64,000 bases of DNA from Erwinia rhapontici (GTDB lineage Bacteria > Pseudomonadota > Gammaproteobacteria > Enterobacterales > Enterobacteriaceae). The position numbers and the translations under genes are program-made. Below, piece by piece: positions 36,498 through 45,743 of this stretch. The notes beneath the pieces were generated by a model. The model was not told the DNA's origin. It saw only the letters and a program-made list of their open reading frames with translations, and did not search any database. Where the stretch lies: assembly GCF_012271765.1 (NCBI RefSeq), contig NZ_VRKO01000017.1, forward strand, positions 62,001 through 126,000, written 5' to 3'. Position 1 is the stretch's first letter; each line of letters starts with the position of its first letter.

Positions 36498-39290
36498 ATG
36501 GCTAAAATTGCAGAAAACCCGCTGATTCTGGTAGATGGATCTTCCTACCTGTACCGTGCTTATCATGCGTTCCCTCCGCTGACCAACAGCGCAGGCGAAC
36601 CTACCGGTGCAATGTACGGCGTATTAAATATGCTGCGCAGCCTGCTGCTGCAATATAAGCCAAGTCATGTAGCAGTGGTATTTGATGCCAAGGGTAAAAC
36701 CTTCCGCGACGAATTATTTGAAGCGTACAAATCTCACCGTCCCCCGATGCCCGACGATCTGCGTGCGCAAATTGAACCACTGCATACCATGGTCAAAGCG
36801 ATGGGGCTGCCGCTGCTGGCCATCTCAGGTGTGGAGGCTGATGATGTCATCGGTACGCTGGCGCTGGCCGCAGAGAAAATCGGTAAACCGGTGCTGATCA
36901 GCACCGGTGATAAAGATATGGCTCAGCTGGTAACGCCAAATATCACCTTAATCAACACGATGAATAATGCGATTCTTGGCCCGGATGAAGTGGTTGAGAA
37001 ATACGGTATCCCTCCCTCGTTGATGATTGATTTCCTGGCACTGATGGGCGACTCCTCCGATAACATTCCGGGCGTAGCGGGTGTCGGTGAAAAAACGGCT
37101 CAGGCACTGTTACAGGGATTAGGCGGAGTGAAGGATATTTACGCCAACCTGGATAAAGTGGCAACACTGACTTTCCGCGGGGCTAAAACCATGGCCGCGA
37201 AACTGGAACAGAATAAGGAGATGGCCCTCCTCTCCTATCAGTTGGCAACGATTAAGACCGACGTGGAACTGGAATTGACCTGCGATCAGCTGACCGTTGA
37301 AGAACCGGCAGTTGAAGAACTGCTGGGGTTATTTAAACACTACGAATTTAAGCGCTGGATTGTTGATCTGGAAGAAGGTACCTGGCTGCAAGGGAATAAG
37401 AGTCGACCCACTGCCGCAAAAGGCAAAGTGGATGCAAGCGTGGAACCGGATGCCGCAGAAGTCGCTAGCGTGCTCTCTTCCGAAGGTTATGTCACCATTC
37501 TGGATGAAGCGACCTTCGATAGCTGGCTGACGAAGCTTCAGCAAAGCGAGTTGTTTGCCTTCGACCTGGAAACCGATTCGCTGGATACGCTCAGTGCTAA
37601 CATCATCGGCCTGTCTTTTGCCATCGCCCCAGGTGAAGCCGCTTACCTGCCCGTTGCACATGACTACCTTGATGCACCGGATCAGTTAGATCGTCAATCC
37701 GTACTGGCACGGCTTAAACCGCTGCTCGAAAACCCCAAAGCGCTTAAAGTCGGACAGAATCTGAAGTACGACCGTGGCGTGCTGGCTAACTATGACATTG
37801 AATTACAAGGTATTAAGTTCGATACCATGCTGGAATCTTATGCGCTGAGTAGCGTTGTCGGGCGCCATGATATGGATACCCTGGCATCACGCTGGCTGGG
37901 CCATAAAACCGTAAGCTTTGAAGAGATTGCCGGCAAAGGTAAGAATCAGCTGACGTTTAACCAGATCGCGCTGGAGCAGGCGGCGCATTACGCGGCGGAA
38001 GATGCCGACGTCACGCTACAGCTGCATCTGAAAATGTGGCCAGAGTTGCAGAAAGAGCAGGGGCCAAAAGAGGTCTTTGAACAGGTTGAGATGCCGCTGG
38101 TGCCGGTCATCTCCCGTATTGAGCGCAACGGTGTGCTTATTGACCAGAATATTCTGGCGGTGCACTCGCAGGAGCTGGGCAGCCGCCTGGCAGAGCTGGA
38201 GCTGAAGGCACACGAGCTGGCAGGTGAACCGTTCAATCTCTCTTCGCCGAAGCAATTACAAACCATCCTGTTTGAAAAGCAGGGCATCAAGCCCACCAAG
38301 AAAACGCCGGGTGGCGCACCGTCGACCAGCGAAGAAGTCTTAGCTGAGCTGGCGCTGGACTATCCGCTGCCGAAGGTGATTCTGGAACATCGTGGTCTCT
38401 CTAAGCTGAAATCCACCTATACCGATAAGCTTCCGTTGATGATCAATCCACACAGCGGACGAGTACATACTTCTTATCACCAGACAGTCACGGCTACCGG
38501 GCGTCTCTCTTCCAGCGATCCGAACCTACAAAACATCCCGGTGCGTAATGATGAAGGGCGACGTATTCGTCAGGCATTTATCGCGCCGAAAGGCTGTCGC
38601 ATTGTCGCGGCTGACTACTCACAGATTGAGCTACGCATCATGGCGCATCTGTCACAGGATAAAGGGCTGCTGACCGCCTTTGCCAGCGAGCAGGATATTC
38701 ACCGTGCGACAGCCTCTGAAGTCTTCGGCGTTGCGCTGGATAAAGTCAGCGGCGAGCAGCGCCGTAGCGCTAAAGCGATCAACTTTGGCCTTATTTACGG
38801 CATGAGTGCTTTTGGTCTGTCACGTCAGCTCAATATTGGTGCCGGTGAAGCGAAGAAGTACATGGACCTCTACTTTGAACGTTACCCGGGTGTACTGCAG
38901 TATATGGAGAGTACCCGCGAACTGGCGGCAGAGAAAGGCTATGTCTCGACGCTGGATGGCCGCCGACTCTATCTCCCAGAGATTAAAGCGAGCAATGCGA
39001 TGCGTCGTAAAGCGGCAGAGCGTGCTGCGATTAATGCACCAATGCAGGGGACCGCAGCGGATATCATCAAACGGGCAATGATTGCCGTGGATGAATGGCT
39101 GAAGCCTCAGACAAACGGTGACGTGAAAATGATCATGCAGGTACACGATGAACTGGTGTTTGAAGTGCGTGCCGATGCAGTCGATAGCGCATCAGCGAAA
39201 ATCCGTCAGTTGATGGAAGGCAGCATGAAACTGGATGTGCCGCTGCGCGTTGATATTGGTGTGGGTGACAACTGGGATCAGGCTCACTAA
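36498..39290 (+). CDS. polA: DNA polymerase I
   Basis: Repair and Okazaki-fragment polymerase, 930 aa (E. coli 928). The N-terminal 5' nuclease (1-290) has the acidic residues in [14 protein letters not shown] and [14 protein letters not shown] and a GVGEKTA helix-hairpin-helix. The proofreading domain keeps Asp356-x-Glu358 ([10 protein letters not shown]), so 3'-5' exonuclease should be active. The polymerase domain has catalytic Asp706 ([15 protein letters not shown]), the O helix [19 protein letters not shown] and [10 protein letters not shown]. Spot 42 RNA lies downstream, as in E. coli. Confidence 0.98.
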   Translation: MAKIAENPLILVDGSSYLYRAYHAFPPLTNSAGEPTGAMYGVLNMLRSLLLQYKPSHVAVVFDAKGKTFRDELFEAYKSHRPPMPDDLRAQIEPLHTMVKAMGLPLLAISGVEADDVIGTLALAAEKIGKPVLISTGDKDMAQLVTPNITLINTMNNAILGPDEVVEKYGIPPSLMIDFLALMGDSSDNIPGVAGVGEKTAQALLQGLGGVKDIYANLDKVATLTFRGAKTMAAKLEQNKEMALLSYQLATIKTDVELELTCDQLTVEEPAVEELLGLFKHYEFKRWIVDLEEGTWLQGNKSRPTAAKGKVDASVEPDAAEVASVLSSEGYVTILDEATFDSWLTKLQQSELFAFDLETDSLDTLSANIIGLSFAIAPGEAAYLPVAHDYLDAPDQLDRQSVLARLKPLLENPKALKVGQNLKYDRGVLANYDIELQGIKFDTMLESYALSSVVGRHDMDTLASRWLGHKTVSFEEIAGKGKNQLTFNQIALEQAAHYAAEDADVTLQLHLKMWPELQKEQGPKEVFEQVEMPLVPVISRIERNGVLIDQNILAVHSQELGSRLAELELKAHELAGEPFNLSSPKQLQTILFEKQGIKPTKKTPGGAPSTSEEVLAELALDYPLPKVILEHRGLSKLKSTYTDKLPLMINPHSGRVHTSYHQTVTATGRLSSSDPNLQNIPVRNDEGRRIRQAFIAPKGCRIVAADYSQIELRIMAHLSQDKGLLTAFASEQDIHRATASEVFGVALDKVSGEQRRSAKAINFGLIYGMSAFGLSRQLNIGAGEAKKYMDLYFERYPGVLQYMESTRELAAEKGYVSTLDGRRLYLPEIKASNAMRRKAAERAAINAPMQGTAADIIKRAMIAVDEWLKPQTNGDVKMIMQVHDELVFEVRADAVDSASAKIRQLMEGSMKLDVPLRVDIGVGDNWDQAH

Positions 39291-39467
39291 GTTCATTTTT
39301 CTCTGTCCTGTGGGCTGATGACTCTCCCGAAATCAGCTCGCAGGATTGTCCCTGCTAACATTGTCGCTTTAAACGGTTCAGCCACTCGCGTTATCCCTTT
39401 TCGCCAGTGACATCATCTAACCATCTCTGCCGCAACACTTTTTTAGTAATTAAGCTACATGATCGAC

Positions 39468-39497
39468 TGCATTATGTGACTTGAGTTGGATAATGCA
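39468..39497. repeat. Inverted repeat upstream of Spot 42
   Basis: TGCATTAT (39468-39475) and ATAATGCA (39490-39497) are perfect complements 14 nt apart. A TGTGA half-site (39475-39479) lies inside. It is about 70-100 bp before the Spot 42 start. Could be an operator; a full CRP site is not present. Confidence 0.4.
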
Positions 39498-39530
39498 TGT
39501 CGTTTTCTGAAAATTAACTACAAAAAACCC

Positions 39531-39566
39531 TTTTGAGCGCTCAAAAAATGATGTAAAGTTTCAGAT
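39531..39566 (+). promoter_or_regulatory. Spot 42 promoter with a 16-bp palindrome over -35
   Basis: The -10 TAAAGT (39554-39559) is 7 bp before the start at 39567. The -35 position (TTTTGA, 39531-39536, 17-bp spacer) is inside the perfect palindrome TTTTGAGCGCTCAAAA (39531-39546). A protein bound there would occlude RNA polymerase. Confidence 0.6.
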
Positions 39567-39675
39567 GTAGGGTACAGAGGTAAGATGTTCTATCTTTCAG
39601 ACCTTTTACTTCACGTAATCGGATTTGGCTGAATATTTTAGCCGCCCCAGTCAGTAATGACTGGGGCGTTTTTTA
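39567..39675 (+). ncRNA. spf: Spot 42 small RNA
   Basis: 109-nt Hfq-dependent sRNA that in E. coli represses secondary-carbon metabolism genes such as galK when cAMP-CRP is low. The sequence from GTAGGGTACAGAGGTAAG through the unstructured TTTACTTCACGTAATCGGAT segment to the terminator hairpin (GCCCCAGTCA/TGACTGGGGC, T6) matches E. coli Spot 42 almost base for base. Location just downstream of polA is also conserved. Confidence 0.97.
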
Positions 39676-39702
39676 TTGGGCGAAACGTAGGGGGCAGGCG
39701 GG

Positions 39703-40338
39703 TTATTCGGCAGGAATATCGTCTTCGGTTGCCGGAGGAATATCACGATACCAGCTGTCCAGCTTCTGGCTCAGTTTATCCACACCAATTTTCTTGAGTG
39801 ATGAAAACGCTTCAACATCGACAGTGCCGAGGAAGGTTTTTGCCTCTTCACGAACCGCGTTCAGCTGGGCCTTACGCGCCCCGGATGCCAGTTTGTCGGC
39901 TTTAGTCAGCAAAATCAGTACTTCAATCCCGCTCTGTACGGCCCACATCACCATCTGACGATCGAGATCTTTCAGCGGATGGCGAATATCCATCAGCACT
40001 ACCAGTCCCTTCAGACAATGACGATCGCGCAGGTATTCCGCCAGCGCACGTTGCCATTTGAGCTTCATCTCTTCCGGGACCTGCGCGTAACCGTAGCCTG
40101 GCAGGTCGACCAGACGGTAGCCTTCAGCAACCTGGAAAAGGTTGATCAATTGGGTACGACCAGGGGTTTTACTGGTACGAGCCAGGCCTTTCTGGTTAGT
40201 CAGCGTATTCAGTGCGCTGGATTTACCCGCGTTAGAACGCCCGGCAAAAGCAACCTCAATGCCAGTATCGGCAGGCAGGTGGCGGATATCGGGGGCGCTG
40301 GTGACAAAATGGGTTACGTGATAATTCCAGCCAGACAA
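39703..40338 (-). CDS. engB: Ribosome biogenesis GTPase EngB (YihA)
   Basis: Essential GTPase of the TrmE-Era-EngA superfamily, needed for 50S assembly. I chose the TTG at 40338: it gives 211 aa beginning (M)[11 protein letters not shown], which lines up residue for residue with E. coli EngB (MTNLNYQQTHFV), and GGAG lies 8 nt upstream. The frame is open for 37 more codons to 40449 without conservation. GTPase motifs: G1 [10 protein letters not shown]2 region KTPGRTQ, G3 DLPGYGYA, G4 TKAD. Confidence 0.93.
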   Translation of the reverse strand: MSGWNYHVTHFVTSAPDIRHLPADTGIEVAFAGRSNAGKSSALNTLTNQKGLARTSKTPGRTQLINLFQVAEGYRLVDLPGYGYAQVPEEMKLKWQRALAEYLRDRHCLKGLVVLMDIRHPLKDLDRQMVMWAVQSGIEVLILLTKADKLASGARKAQLNAVREEAKTFLGTVDVEAFSSLKKIGVDKLSQKLDSWYRDIPPATEDDIPAE

Positions 40339-40557
40339 AATAGATACTCCAGGTAAGAAAGGACAATTGTGCTGATTATACCCTGTATAGCGGTAAAGCG
40401 CCCGGTAAGACACTGCATGATCGAGTGCTGTGAGACATTGACCATTCACCCTGCGAGCACTCTCTGTATTTTGAAATTAAAAAAATGGATTTTTTACTAA
40501 TTTTCATAGGGTTGTGAAATGGCCAAAAAAAACAGAGTAAAAATTACTTATGTCACC

Positions 40558-40585
40558 TTGTTTGCCGGACTGGTTAGTCTACATT
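40558..40585 (+). promoter_or_regulatory. Candidate csrC promoter
   Basis: TTGTTT (40558-40563) and TACATT (40580-40585) with a 16-bp spacer lie just upstream of the GGA-rich RNA. The exact start is a guess at about 40592. Confidence 0.4.
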
Positions 40586-40591
40586 TGTATC

Positions 40592-40821
40592 CAGAAACAG
40601 GATATTTCACTTCAGGATGAAGTGCTCAGGGAGCATCAGGACGATCTCGGGCAGGGAAGGAAATGTGCACAGGTGTGCGCGACAAGGATTCAGGAACGCT
40701 CACAGGATTGAGTAAAGGCAAAGGAAAACAGGGATGCTGGCTGCTAATAAGGATGCTGACATTGTCAGTCCTTCTGCGGAAGGTGCGAAAAAAGGCGACA
40801 GGGTGACCTGCCGCCTTTTTT
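40592..40821 (+). ncRNA. csrC: CsrC-type regulatory RNA (CsrA sponge)
   Basis: About 230 nt (E. coli CsrC 245) in the engB-yihI gap, exactly where csrC lies in E. coli. It holds about 13 GGA motifs, many as CAGGA or AAGGA in potential loops (first at 40600, last near 40778), the signature of an RNA that titrates the carbon-storage regulator CsrA. It ends in an intrinsic terminator, AAAAAAGGCGACAGG with CCTGCCGCCTTTTTT (one mismatch), similar to the E. coli one. The body has otherwise diverged. Transcription by BarA-UvrY is expected from the family. Confidence 0.88.
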
Positions 40822-40889
40822 CTTTGTCTGCTTTCTGCTAGATTTCGCGGCAATTCTATACTGAAGATAAACGTCTGAGAGCAGAAACC

Positions 40890-41417
40890 ATGAAGCAACC
40901 TGCACGCACGCCCCAGGATAAAAAACCGGGAGCCAAAGTGAAACGTAAAACGCGTGATGAGATTAATCAGGAAGCGCGAGACCGCAAGCGTGATAAAAAG
41001 CACAGCGGCAATAGTTCCGGCAGCCGGGCTAACCCGGTCGCCGAGAGCAAGAAAGGCGCTAACGGCAAACCGGCCAAAGACCCACGTATCGGCAGTAAAA
41101 AACCGATTGCCCTGGGCCCGGATGTGGTTGCCAGCAAGCCGAAGCCGGCAAAAGTGGCAAAACCCGTTGTAGAGAAGAAGGCTCGTCTGTCACCAGAAGA
41201 AGAACTGGCGCAGTTGGAAAATGACGAGCGTCTGGATGCGTTGCTCGATCGTCTGGAAAATGGCGATGCACTGTCAGCTGAAGAGCAGGCGTGGCTGGAT
41301 CAGTCACTGGATCGTATCGACGTGCTGATGGAGCAGTTAGGGATTGCCCTGGACGATGACGCACAAGATGAGCAGGCAGAAGAAGATATGTATCGCCTGC
41401 TCAAAGGCGGCCAGTGA
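40890..41417 (+). CDS. yihI: Der GTPase-activating protein YihI
   Basis: Activator of the ribosome-assembly GTPase Der (EngA). 175 aa (E. coli 169). The N-terminal 95 residues are basic and low-complexity (Lys/Arg/Ser/Ala-rich, disordered); [11 protein letters not shown] is a conserved core; the C-terminal part ([22 protein letters not shown]) is helical and acidic. Lies downstream of csrC as in E. coli and ends in its own terminator. Confidence 0.94.
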   Translation: MKQPARTPQDKKPGAKVKRKTRDEINQEARDRKRDKKHSGNSSGSRANPVAESKKGANGKPAKDPRIGSKKPIALGPDVVASKPKPAKVAKPVVEKKARLSPEEELAQLENDERLDALLDRLENGDALSAEEQAWLDQSLDRIDVLMEQLGIALDDDAQDEQAEEDMYRLLKGGQ

Positions 41418-41442
41418 TCCTCTCGTCTCTCTGACGTAACAT

Positions 41443-41470
41443 GAGGCAGCGCAATTTAGCGCTGCCTTTT
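41443..41470 (+). terminator. Terminator after yihI
   Basis: GGCAGCGC (41445-41452) pairs with GCGCTGCC (41459-41466), 6-nt loop, then TTTTCTTTG. Confidence 0.8.
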
Positions 41471-41489
41471 CTTTGTAGGGTTTTTGGTG

Positions 41490-41648
41490 ATGATTTGGCC
41501 TGGATCAATTATTGCGCTGATTCTGCTGTGCTGGCTGGGGTGGTTATTCGTTAAACTACAGCGGCTATCGCGGCTGAAAACCCGGCTGCGCAGCAAGATC
41601 GTCAGCCAGCAGCTTCCTGTCACGCGGCGGTCAATGCGACGACGATAA
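41490..41648 (+). CDS. Small membrane protein, 52 aa, unrecognised
   Basis: A short ORF between the yihI terminator and hemN: MIWPGSIIALILLCWLGWLF, then a strongly basic tail (Lys/Arg about 14 of 32 residues) ending SMRRR. It predicts one N-terminal membrane helix (residues 6-21) and a cytosolic basic tail by the positive-inside rule. TAGGG lies 9 nt before the ATG; a GTG one codon earlier is an alternative. The stop is 11 bp before the hemN start, so the two are probably co-translated. I do not recognise a named family; a shortened DUF2489-like or YshB-like protein is possible. Confidence 0.6.
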   Translation: MIWPGSIIALILLCWLGWLFVKLQRLSRLKTRLRSKIVSQQLPVTRRSMRRR

Positions 41649-41659
41649 GGGAAGCCGCC

Positions 41660-43033
41660 ATGCAGATGCAGACCACAGAGTGGGATCTCCCGCTCATTCA
41701 GAAGTACAATACCGCCGGTCCCCGCTATACCTCTTATCCGACCGCACTGGAATTCCATCAGGATTACGACGAGCCGGCTTTTCTTCAGGCAACGCAGCGT
41801 TACCCTGAACGGCCGCTGTCGCTCTATCTGCACATCCCCTTTTGCCACAAGCTATGTTACTTCTGCGGTTGTAATAAGCAGGTCACGCGTCAGCAGCATA
41901 AAGCGGATGACTATCTGGATGTACTGGTGCAGGAAATCGCCCTGCGTGCACCGCTGTTCCAGCATCGCACCGTCAGTCAGATGCACTGGGGGGGCGGCAC
42001 TCCCACTTTCCTCAATAAAGCGCAAATCAGCCGACTGATGACCTGTCTGCGCCAGCACTTTCACTTTACGGAGGGTGCTGAGATCTCAATTGAAGTCGAC
42101 CCGCGGGAAATTGAGCTCACCGTGCTTGATCATCTGCGAGCCGAAGGTTTTAACCGCCTGAGCATGGGCGTGCAGGATTTTAATAAGCAGGTGCAGGAGA
42201 AGGTGAATCGCGTACAGGATGAAGCGATGATCTTTTCCCTGATGGCACGGGCGCGTGAGCTGGGTTTTGCCTCCACGAATATTGATCTGATTTATGGCCT
42301 GCCTGCACAGACCCCAGAGAGTTTTGCTTTCACTTTGCAAAAAGTGGCTGAGCTGAACCCGGATCGTCTGAGTGTCTTTAACTATGCTCATATGCCCGCA
42401 CTGTTCCCCGCTCAGCGTAAAATCAAGGATGAGGAGCTGCCCGGCGCCCTGGAAAAGCTGGAGATTTTGCGGCAAACCATCACGACGCTCACCGCGCAAG
42501 GGTATCAGTTTATCGGCATGGACCACTTTGCCCGGCACAATGACGAACTGGCTATTGCTCAGCGTGGGGGGAAACTGCACCGCAACTTCCAGGGATACAC
42601 GACGCAGGGTGACAGTGACCTGCTGGGAATGGGCGTTTCAGCGATTAGTATGATCGGGGACAGCTACGCGCAAAACCACAAAGAGCTGAAACACTATTAC
42701 GCAGAAATACGGGCAGGAAAAACCGCCCTGTGGCGCGGCTTGCAATTGAGTGAAGATGATTGTCTGCGGCGGGATGTGATTAAAAGTCTGATCTGCAACT
42801 TCTCGCTGTCATTTGACGCCATCAGTACGCAATGGGGAATTCACTTCCGTGAGTATTTTGCCGACGATCTGGCTCTGCTGACGCCACTGATGGTGGACGG
42901 GCTGGTGGAATGCCACGACAGCCGCCTTGTCGTCACCGCTAAGGGCCGTTTACTGATAAGGAATATCTGCATGTGCTTCGACCGTTACCTGCGTCAGAAA
43001 GCATCTGGGGGACAATTTTCACGGGTGATCTGA
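41660..43033 (+). CDS. hemN: Oxygen-independent coproporphyrinogen III oxidase HemN
   Basis: Radical SAM enzyme that converts coproporphyrinogen III to protoporphyrinogen IX in haem synthesis without oxygen. 457 aa, identical in length to E. coli HemN. The iron-sulfur cluster motif is Cys62-x3-Cys66-x2-Cys69 (PFCHKLCYFCGC) with conserved Tyr56 before it; GGGTPTFL binds SAM. The C-terminal HemN domain includes GMGVSAISMIGD and RNICMCFDRYL. Preceded by a small membrane-protein ORF and convergent with glnG across a hairpin cluster. Confidence 0.98.
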   Translation: MQMQTTEWDLPLIQKYNTAGPRYTSYPTALEFHQDYDEPAFLQATQRYPERPLSLYLHIPFCHKLCYFCGCNKQVTRQQHKADDYLDVLVQEIALRAPLFQHRTVSQMHWGGGTPTFLNKAQISRLMTCLRQHFHFTEGAEISIEVDPREIELTVLDHLRAEGFNRLSMGVQDFNKQVQEKVNRVQDEAMIFSLMARARELGFASTNIDLIYGLPAQTPESFAFTLQKVAELNPDRLSVFNYAHMPALFPAQRKIKDEELPGALEKLEILRQTITTLTAQGYQFIGMDHFARHNDELAIAQRGGKLHRNFQGYTTQGDSDLLGMGVSAISMIGDSYAQNHKELKHYYAEIRAGKTALWRGLQLSEDDCLRRDVIKSLICNFSLSFDAISTQWGIHFREYFADDLALLTPLMVDGLVECHDSRLVVTAKGRLLIRNICMCFDRYLRQKASGGQFSRVI

Positions 43034-43038
43034 TGGCC

Positions 43039-43141
43039 GGGGCGACCGAAAAAAATGGTCGCCCCAAAGGCCCGATCGGAAAAAATGATCGGACCCTACA
43101 GCTGGAACGTGTAGGGGCGGACCTTCTTTTTCGGTCCGCTC
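43039..43141. repeat. Cluster of 9-9-9 hairpins between hemN and glnG
   Basis: Three 27-nt units each have a 9-bp stem and 9-nt loop: 43039-43065 (GGGGCGACC/GGTCGCCCC, loop GAAAAAAAT), 43069-43095 (GGCCCGATC/GATCGGACC, one mismatch, loop GGAAAAAAT) and 43115-43141 (GGGCGGACC/GGTCCGCTC, one wobble, loop TTCTTTTTC, inverted). Between the second and third, CCCTACA/TGTAGGG again closes a 9-nt loop. It resembles REP/BIME-type intergenic repeats and may also end the convergent hemN and glnG transcripts. Confidence 0.75.
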
Positions 43142-43159
43142 TTTATCCGCCCTCGTCTG

Positions 43160-44569
43160 TTATTCCATTCCCAGCTCTTTCAGCTTACGTGTTAGCGTAT
43201 TGCGTCCCCAGCCCAGCAGACGAGCCGCTTCCTGTTTATGACCCTGCGTATGACGCAGGGCGGTAGTCAGCAGCGTACGCTCCATCTCGGGTTGCGCTTC
43301 CGACAGCAGGTTTTGATGACCGGAGCGCAGTGCGCGGTCCGCCCACTGTGCCAGCAACGTCGCCCAGCTGTCCGGCAATGACTGAACAGGGTTTTCTGGC
43401 GTCGATGTTTCAAACAGCTCTGGCGGTAGATCCTGGATCAGGACTTCCTGCCCGGCGGCCATCACCGTCAGCCAGCGACAGGTATTCTCCAGCTGGCGAA
43501 CGTTGCCAGACCAGTGCAACCGCGTGAGCGCGGTTTCCGTTTCAGGATGCAGGATCTTGGCTTCCACCCCCAGTTCTCTGGCGGCGACCTGTAAGAAGTA
43601 ACGCGCCAGACGCGGAATATCTTCGCGACGCTCACGCAGGGGAGGCAGATGCACACGGATCACGTTCAGGCGGTGGAATAAATCCTCACGGAATTTCCCC
43701 TCATGCACGCGCAGCTCCAGATTCTGGTGGGTCGCAGCAATAATACGCACATCCACCTTGACCGGCGCATAGCCCCCGACACGATAGAACTGACCATCGG
43801 CCAGCACTCGCAGCAGACGGGTCTGAACATCCAGTGGCATATCGCCAATTTCATCGAGGAACAGCGTACCGCCATCGGCCTGTTCAAAACGACCTTGTCG
43901 AATTTGATTGGCACCGGTAAACGCCCCTTTCTCATGACCAAACAGTTCTGATTCGATCAGGTCTTTAGGGATCGCGGCCATATTCAGCGCGATAAATGGC
44001 GCTTTCGCACGCGGACTGTGGCGATGCAGTGCATGAGCAACCAGCTCTTTACCCGTACCGGATTCACCGTTAATCAGCACACTGATCGACGAGCGCGACA
44101 GGCGGCCGATAATACGAAAAACATCCTGCATTGCTGGCGCTTCACCGATGATATCGGTGGTAGGCCCGCTGACGGGCTGATTGCGCGGCTGCTGCTGCTC
44201 TTGATAGTGACTGATGGCGCGCTCAACCAGTGCAACGGCTTCATCAATATCGAAAGGCTTCGGCAGGTAATCAAACGCGCCCTGTTGATAAGCGCTGACG
44301 GCAGCATCCAGGTCTGAGTGCGCTGTCATAATGATCACCGGCAGCATAGGGTGCCGCTGTTTGATCTGCTTTAACAGCGCCAGGCCGTCCATACCGGGCA
44401 TACGAATATCTGACAGTAAAACGTCTGGGGTTTTGGTCGCAAGGGCTTCCAGTACCTCGTTTGCGCTGTCAAACGTTGCGCAGTTTAAACCAGCTCCGGT
44501 CAGCGCGCGTTCAAGCACCCAGCGGATGGAGCTATCGTCATCGACGATCCAAACTATCCCTCGTTGCAT
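43160..44569 (-). CDS. glnG: Nitrogen regulator NtrC (GlnG)
   Basis: Response regulator activating sigma54 promoters in nitrogen limitation. 469 aa. Receiver domain with phosphorylated Asp54 (LLSDIRMPG); central AAA+ domain with Walker A GESGTGKE (about 168), the sigma54-contact GAFTGA loop and Walker B GGTLFLDEIGD; C-terminal Fis-type HTH (EAARLLGWGRNTLTRKLKEL). Starts 7 bp after glnL in glnALG. It should bind the sites described near glnA and glnL. Confidence 0.98.
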   Translation of the reverse strand: MQRGIVWIVDDDSSIRWVLERALTGAGLNCATFDSANEVLEALATKTPDVLLSDIRMPGMDGLALLKQIKQRHPMLPVIIMTAHSDLDAAVSAYQQGAFDYLPKPFDIDEAVALVERAISHYQEQQQPRNQPVSGPTTDIIGEAPAMQDVFRIIGRLSRSSISVLINGESGTGKELVAHALHRHSPRAKAPFIALNMAAIPKDLIESELFGHEKGAFTGANQIRQGRFEQADGGTLFLDEIGDMPLDVQTRLLRVLADGQFYRVGGYAPVKVDVRIIAATHQNLELRVHEGKFREDLFHRLNVIRVHLPPLRERREDIPRLARYFLQVAARELGVEAKILHPETETALTRLHWSGNVRQLENTCRWLTVMAAGQEVLIQDLPPELFETSTPENPVQSLPDSWATLLAQWADRALRSGHQNLLSEAQPEMERTLLTTALRHTQGHKQEAARLLGWGRNTLTRKLKELGME

Positions 44570-44576
44570 AGAAACC

Positions 44577-45626
44577 TCACTGGCGAATAGGCAGGTAAAC
44601 CGAGAATTCAGTGTGTCCAGGCCAGCTGTGGAACTCTATTTTTCCCGAATGCTGATCGATCAGGCTGCGGGCAATCGATAACCCCAGCCCGGTACCGCCT
44701 TCGCGGCCGCTTACCATCGGGTAAAACAGCGTATCCTGCAGCTGTGCCGGAATGCCGGGGCCGTCATCTTCAATATCGATGCGTGCCACCAGGCGATAGC
44801 GTGTTCCGTGCAGCGTTAACTGGAACGCCGTTCGGGTACGTAAAGTAATCGTGCCGCCTTCTTCACCCAACGCCTGCAGGGCGTTGCGTACTACATTCAA
44901 AAGGACTTGTTCTATCTGGTCCGGGTCGTGCGGCAGTTCAGGCAGGCTCGGGTCATAATCGCGGACAAGCACCACATTATCGGGCAGCTCCATCGAGACC
45001 AGATTCACCACACGTTCAGCCACCTGATGGATGCTTTGTGTGACATGCATACCGGGCTGTTGCGGGCCAAGCAGACGGTCGACCAGATTGCGCAGGCGAT
45101 CGGCCTGTTCAATGATGACCTTGGTGTATTCCGTTAACGCCGGGTCGGGCAGGGCTCTGGCCAGCAGTTGTGCTGCACCGCGTAGCCCACCCAGCGGGTT
45201 TTTAATTTCGTGTGCCAGTCCACGCACTAAATCACGTGCTGCTACCTGCTGCGCATGTTGTAGCTGTTCCTGACTCAGCCGGCGCTGATTATCCATGGGC
45301 GCCATTTCCAGCAGAATCAATCCTTCGGGCAGACGTTGTGCGGTGAGCGACATAATGTGCGCACGGCTGTCGACCACCAGGGTCACTTCGCTGTCGGTAA
45401 AACCTTGTCCGGCATCCAGACTTTCGAGCATGACCTCAATATTCAGGGAAAAATAACCCATCAGTTCCGGCAGTGGCGTACCAAACAGCTTGCGGGAACT
45501 TTGCGCCAGCAGTTGCTGCGCGGCAGGGTTGGCGTAATGAACCACCAACGCACCATCAACCAGTAAGATACTGTTGATCAGTGAATTGAGAATCTGCCCA
45601 GCATCGGGCAGCGGGCCAGTTGCCAT
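44577..45626 (-). CDS. glnL: Nitrogen sensor kinase/phosphatase NtrB (GlnL)
   Basis: Cytosolic histidine kinase that phosphorylates or, with PII, dephosphorylates NtrC. 349 aa. N-terminal PAS domain (about 10-110), phosphoacceptor His139 in [13 protein letters not shown] box around [12 protein letters not shown], and G boxes [10 protein letters not shown] and [10 protein letters not shown]. Transcribed from its own NtrC-repressed promoter and by read-through from glnA. Confidence 0.98.
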   Translation of the reverse strand: MATGPLPDAGQILNSLINSILLVDGALVVHYANPAAQQLLAQSSRKLFGTPLPELMGYFSLNIEVMLESLDAGQGFTDSEVTLVVDSRAHIMSLTAQRLPEGLILLEMAPMDNQRRLSQEQLQHAQQVAARDLVRGLAHEIKNPLGGLRGAAQLLARALPDPALTEYTKVIIEQADRLRNLVDRLLGPQQPGMHVTQSIHQVAERVVNLVSMELPDNVVLVRDYDPSLPELPHDPDQIEQVLLNVVRNALQALGEEGGTITLRTRTAFQLTLHGTRYRLVARIDIEDDGPGIPAQLQDTLFYPMVSGREGGTGLGLSIARSLIDQHSGKIEFHSWPGHTEFSVYLPIRQ

Positions 45627-45649
45627 ACAGCATTCTCCTGAAGTAGTTA

Positions 45650-45671
45650 TGCACCAATTTAGTGCATTATA
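45650..45671 (-). promoter_or_regulatory. glnL promoter with NtrC operator
   Basis: On the minus strand the -10 TATAAT (45671-45666) is followed at once by TGCACTAAATTGGTGCA (45666-45650), a near-perfect NtrC site. Bound NtrC would cover the start point and repress, as described for E. coli glnLp. Confidence 0.85.
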
Positions 45672-45716
45672 GCCATAAAACGCGAAAATCGTCTGACATT
45701 ACCGGGAATTCGTGGT

Positions 45717-45743
45717 GAAAAAAGCCCATCCTGAGATGGGCTG
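45717..45743 (-). terminator. Terminator of glnA
   Basis: On the minus strand AGCCCATC-TCAG-GATGGGCT is followed by T6. It lies about 155 nt downstream of the glnA stop, leaving a long 3' UTR. Confidence 0.85.

Noticed and set aside
40500..40590. Short peptide ORF (MAKKNRVKITYVTLFAGL...) before csrC
   Set aside because: It starts ATGGCCAAAAAAAACAGAG at 40519 and runs into the csrC promoter and RNA; it may be a small peptide, but without a clear ribosome site or known relative I do not list it as a gene.
43039..43141. CRISPR array
   Set aside because: The repeats are hairpins with variable stems 3-19 nt apart; there are no constant direct repeats or unique spacers of CRISPR length, and no cas genes.
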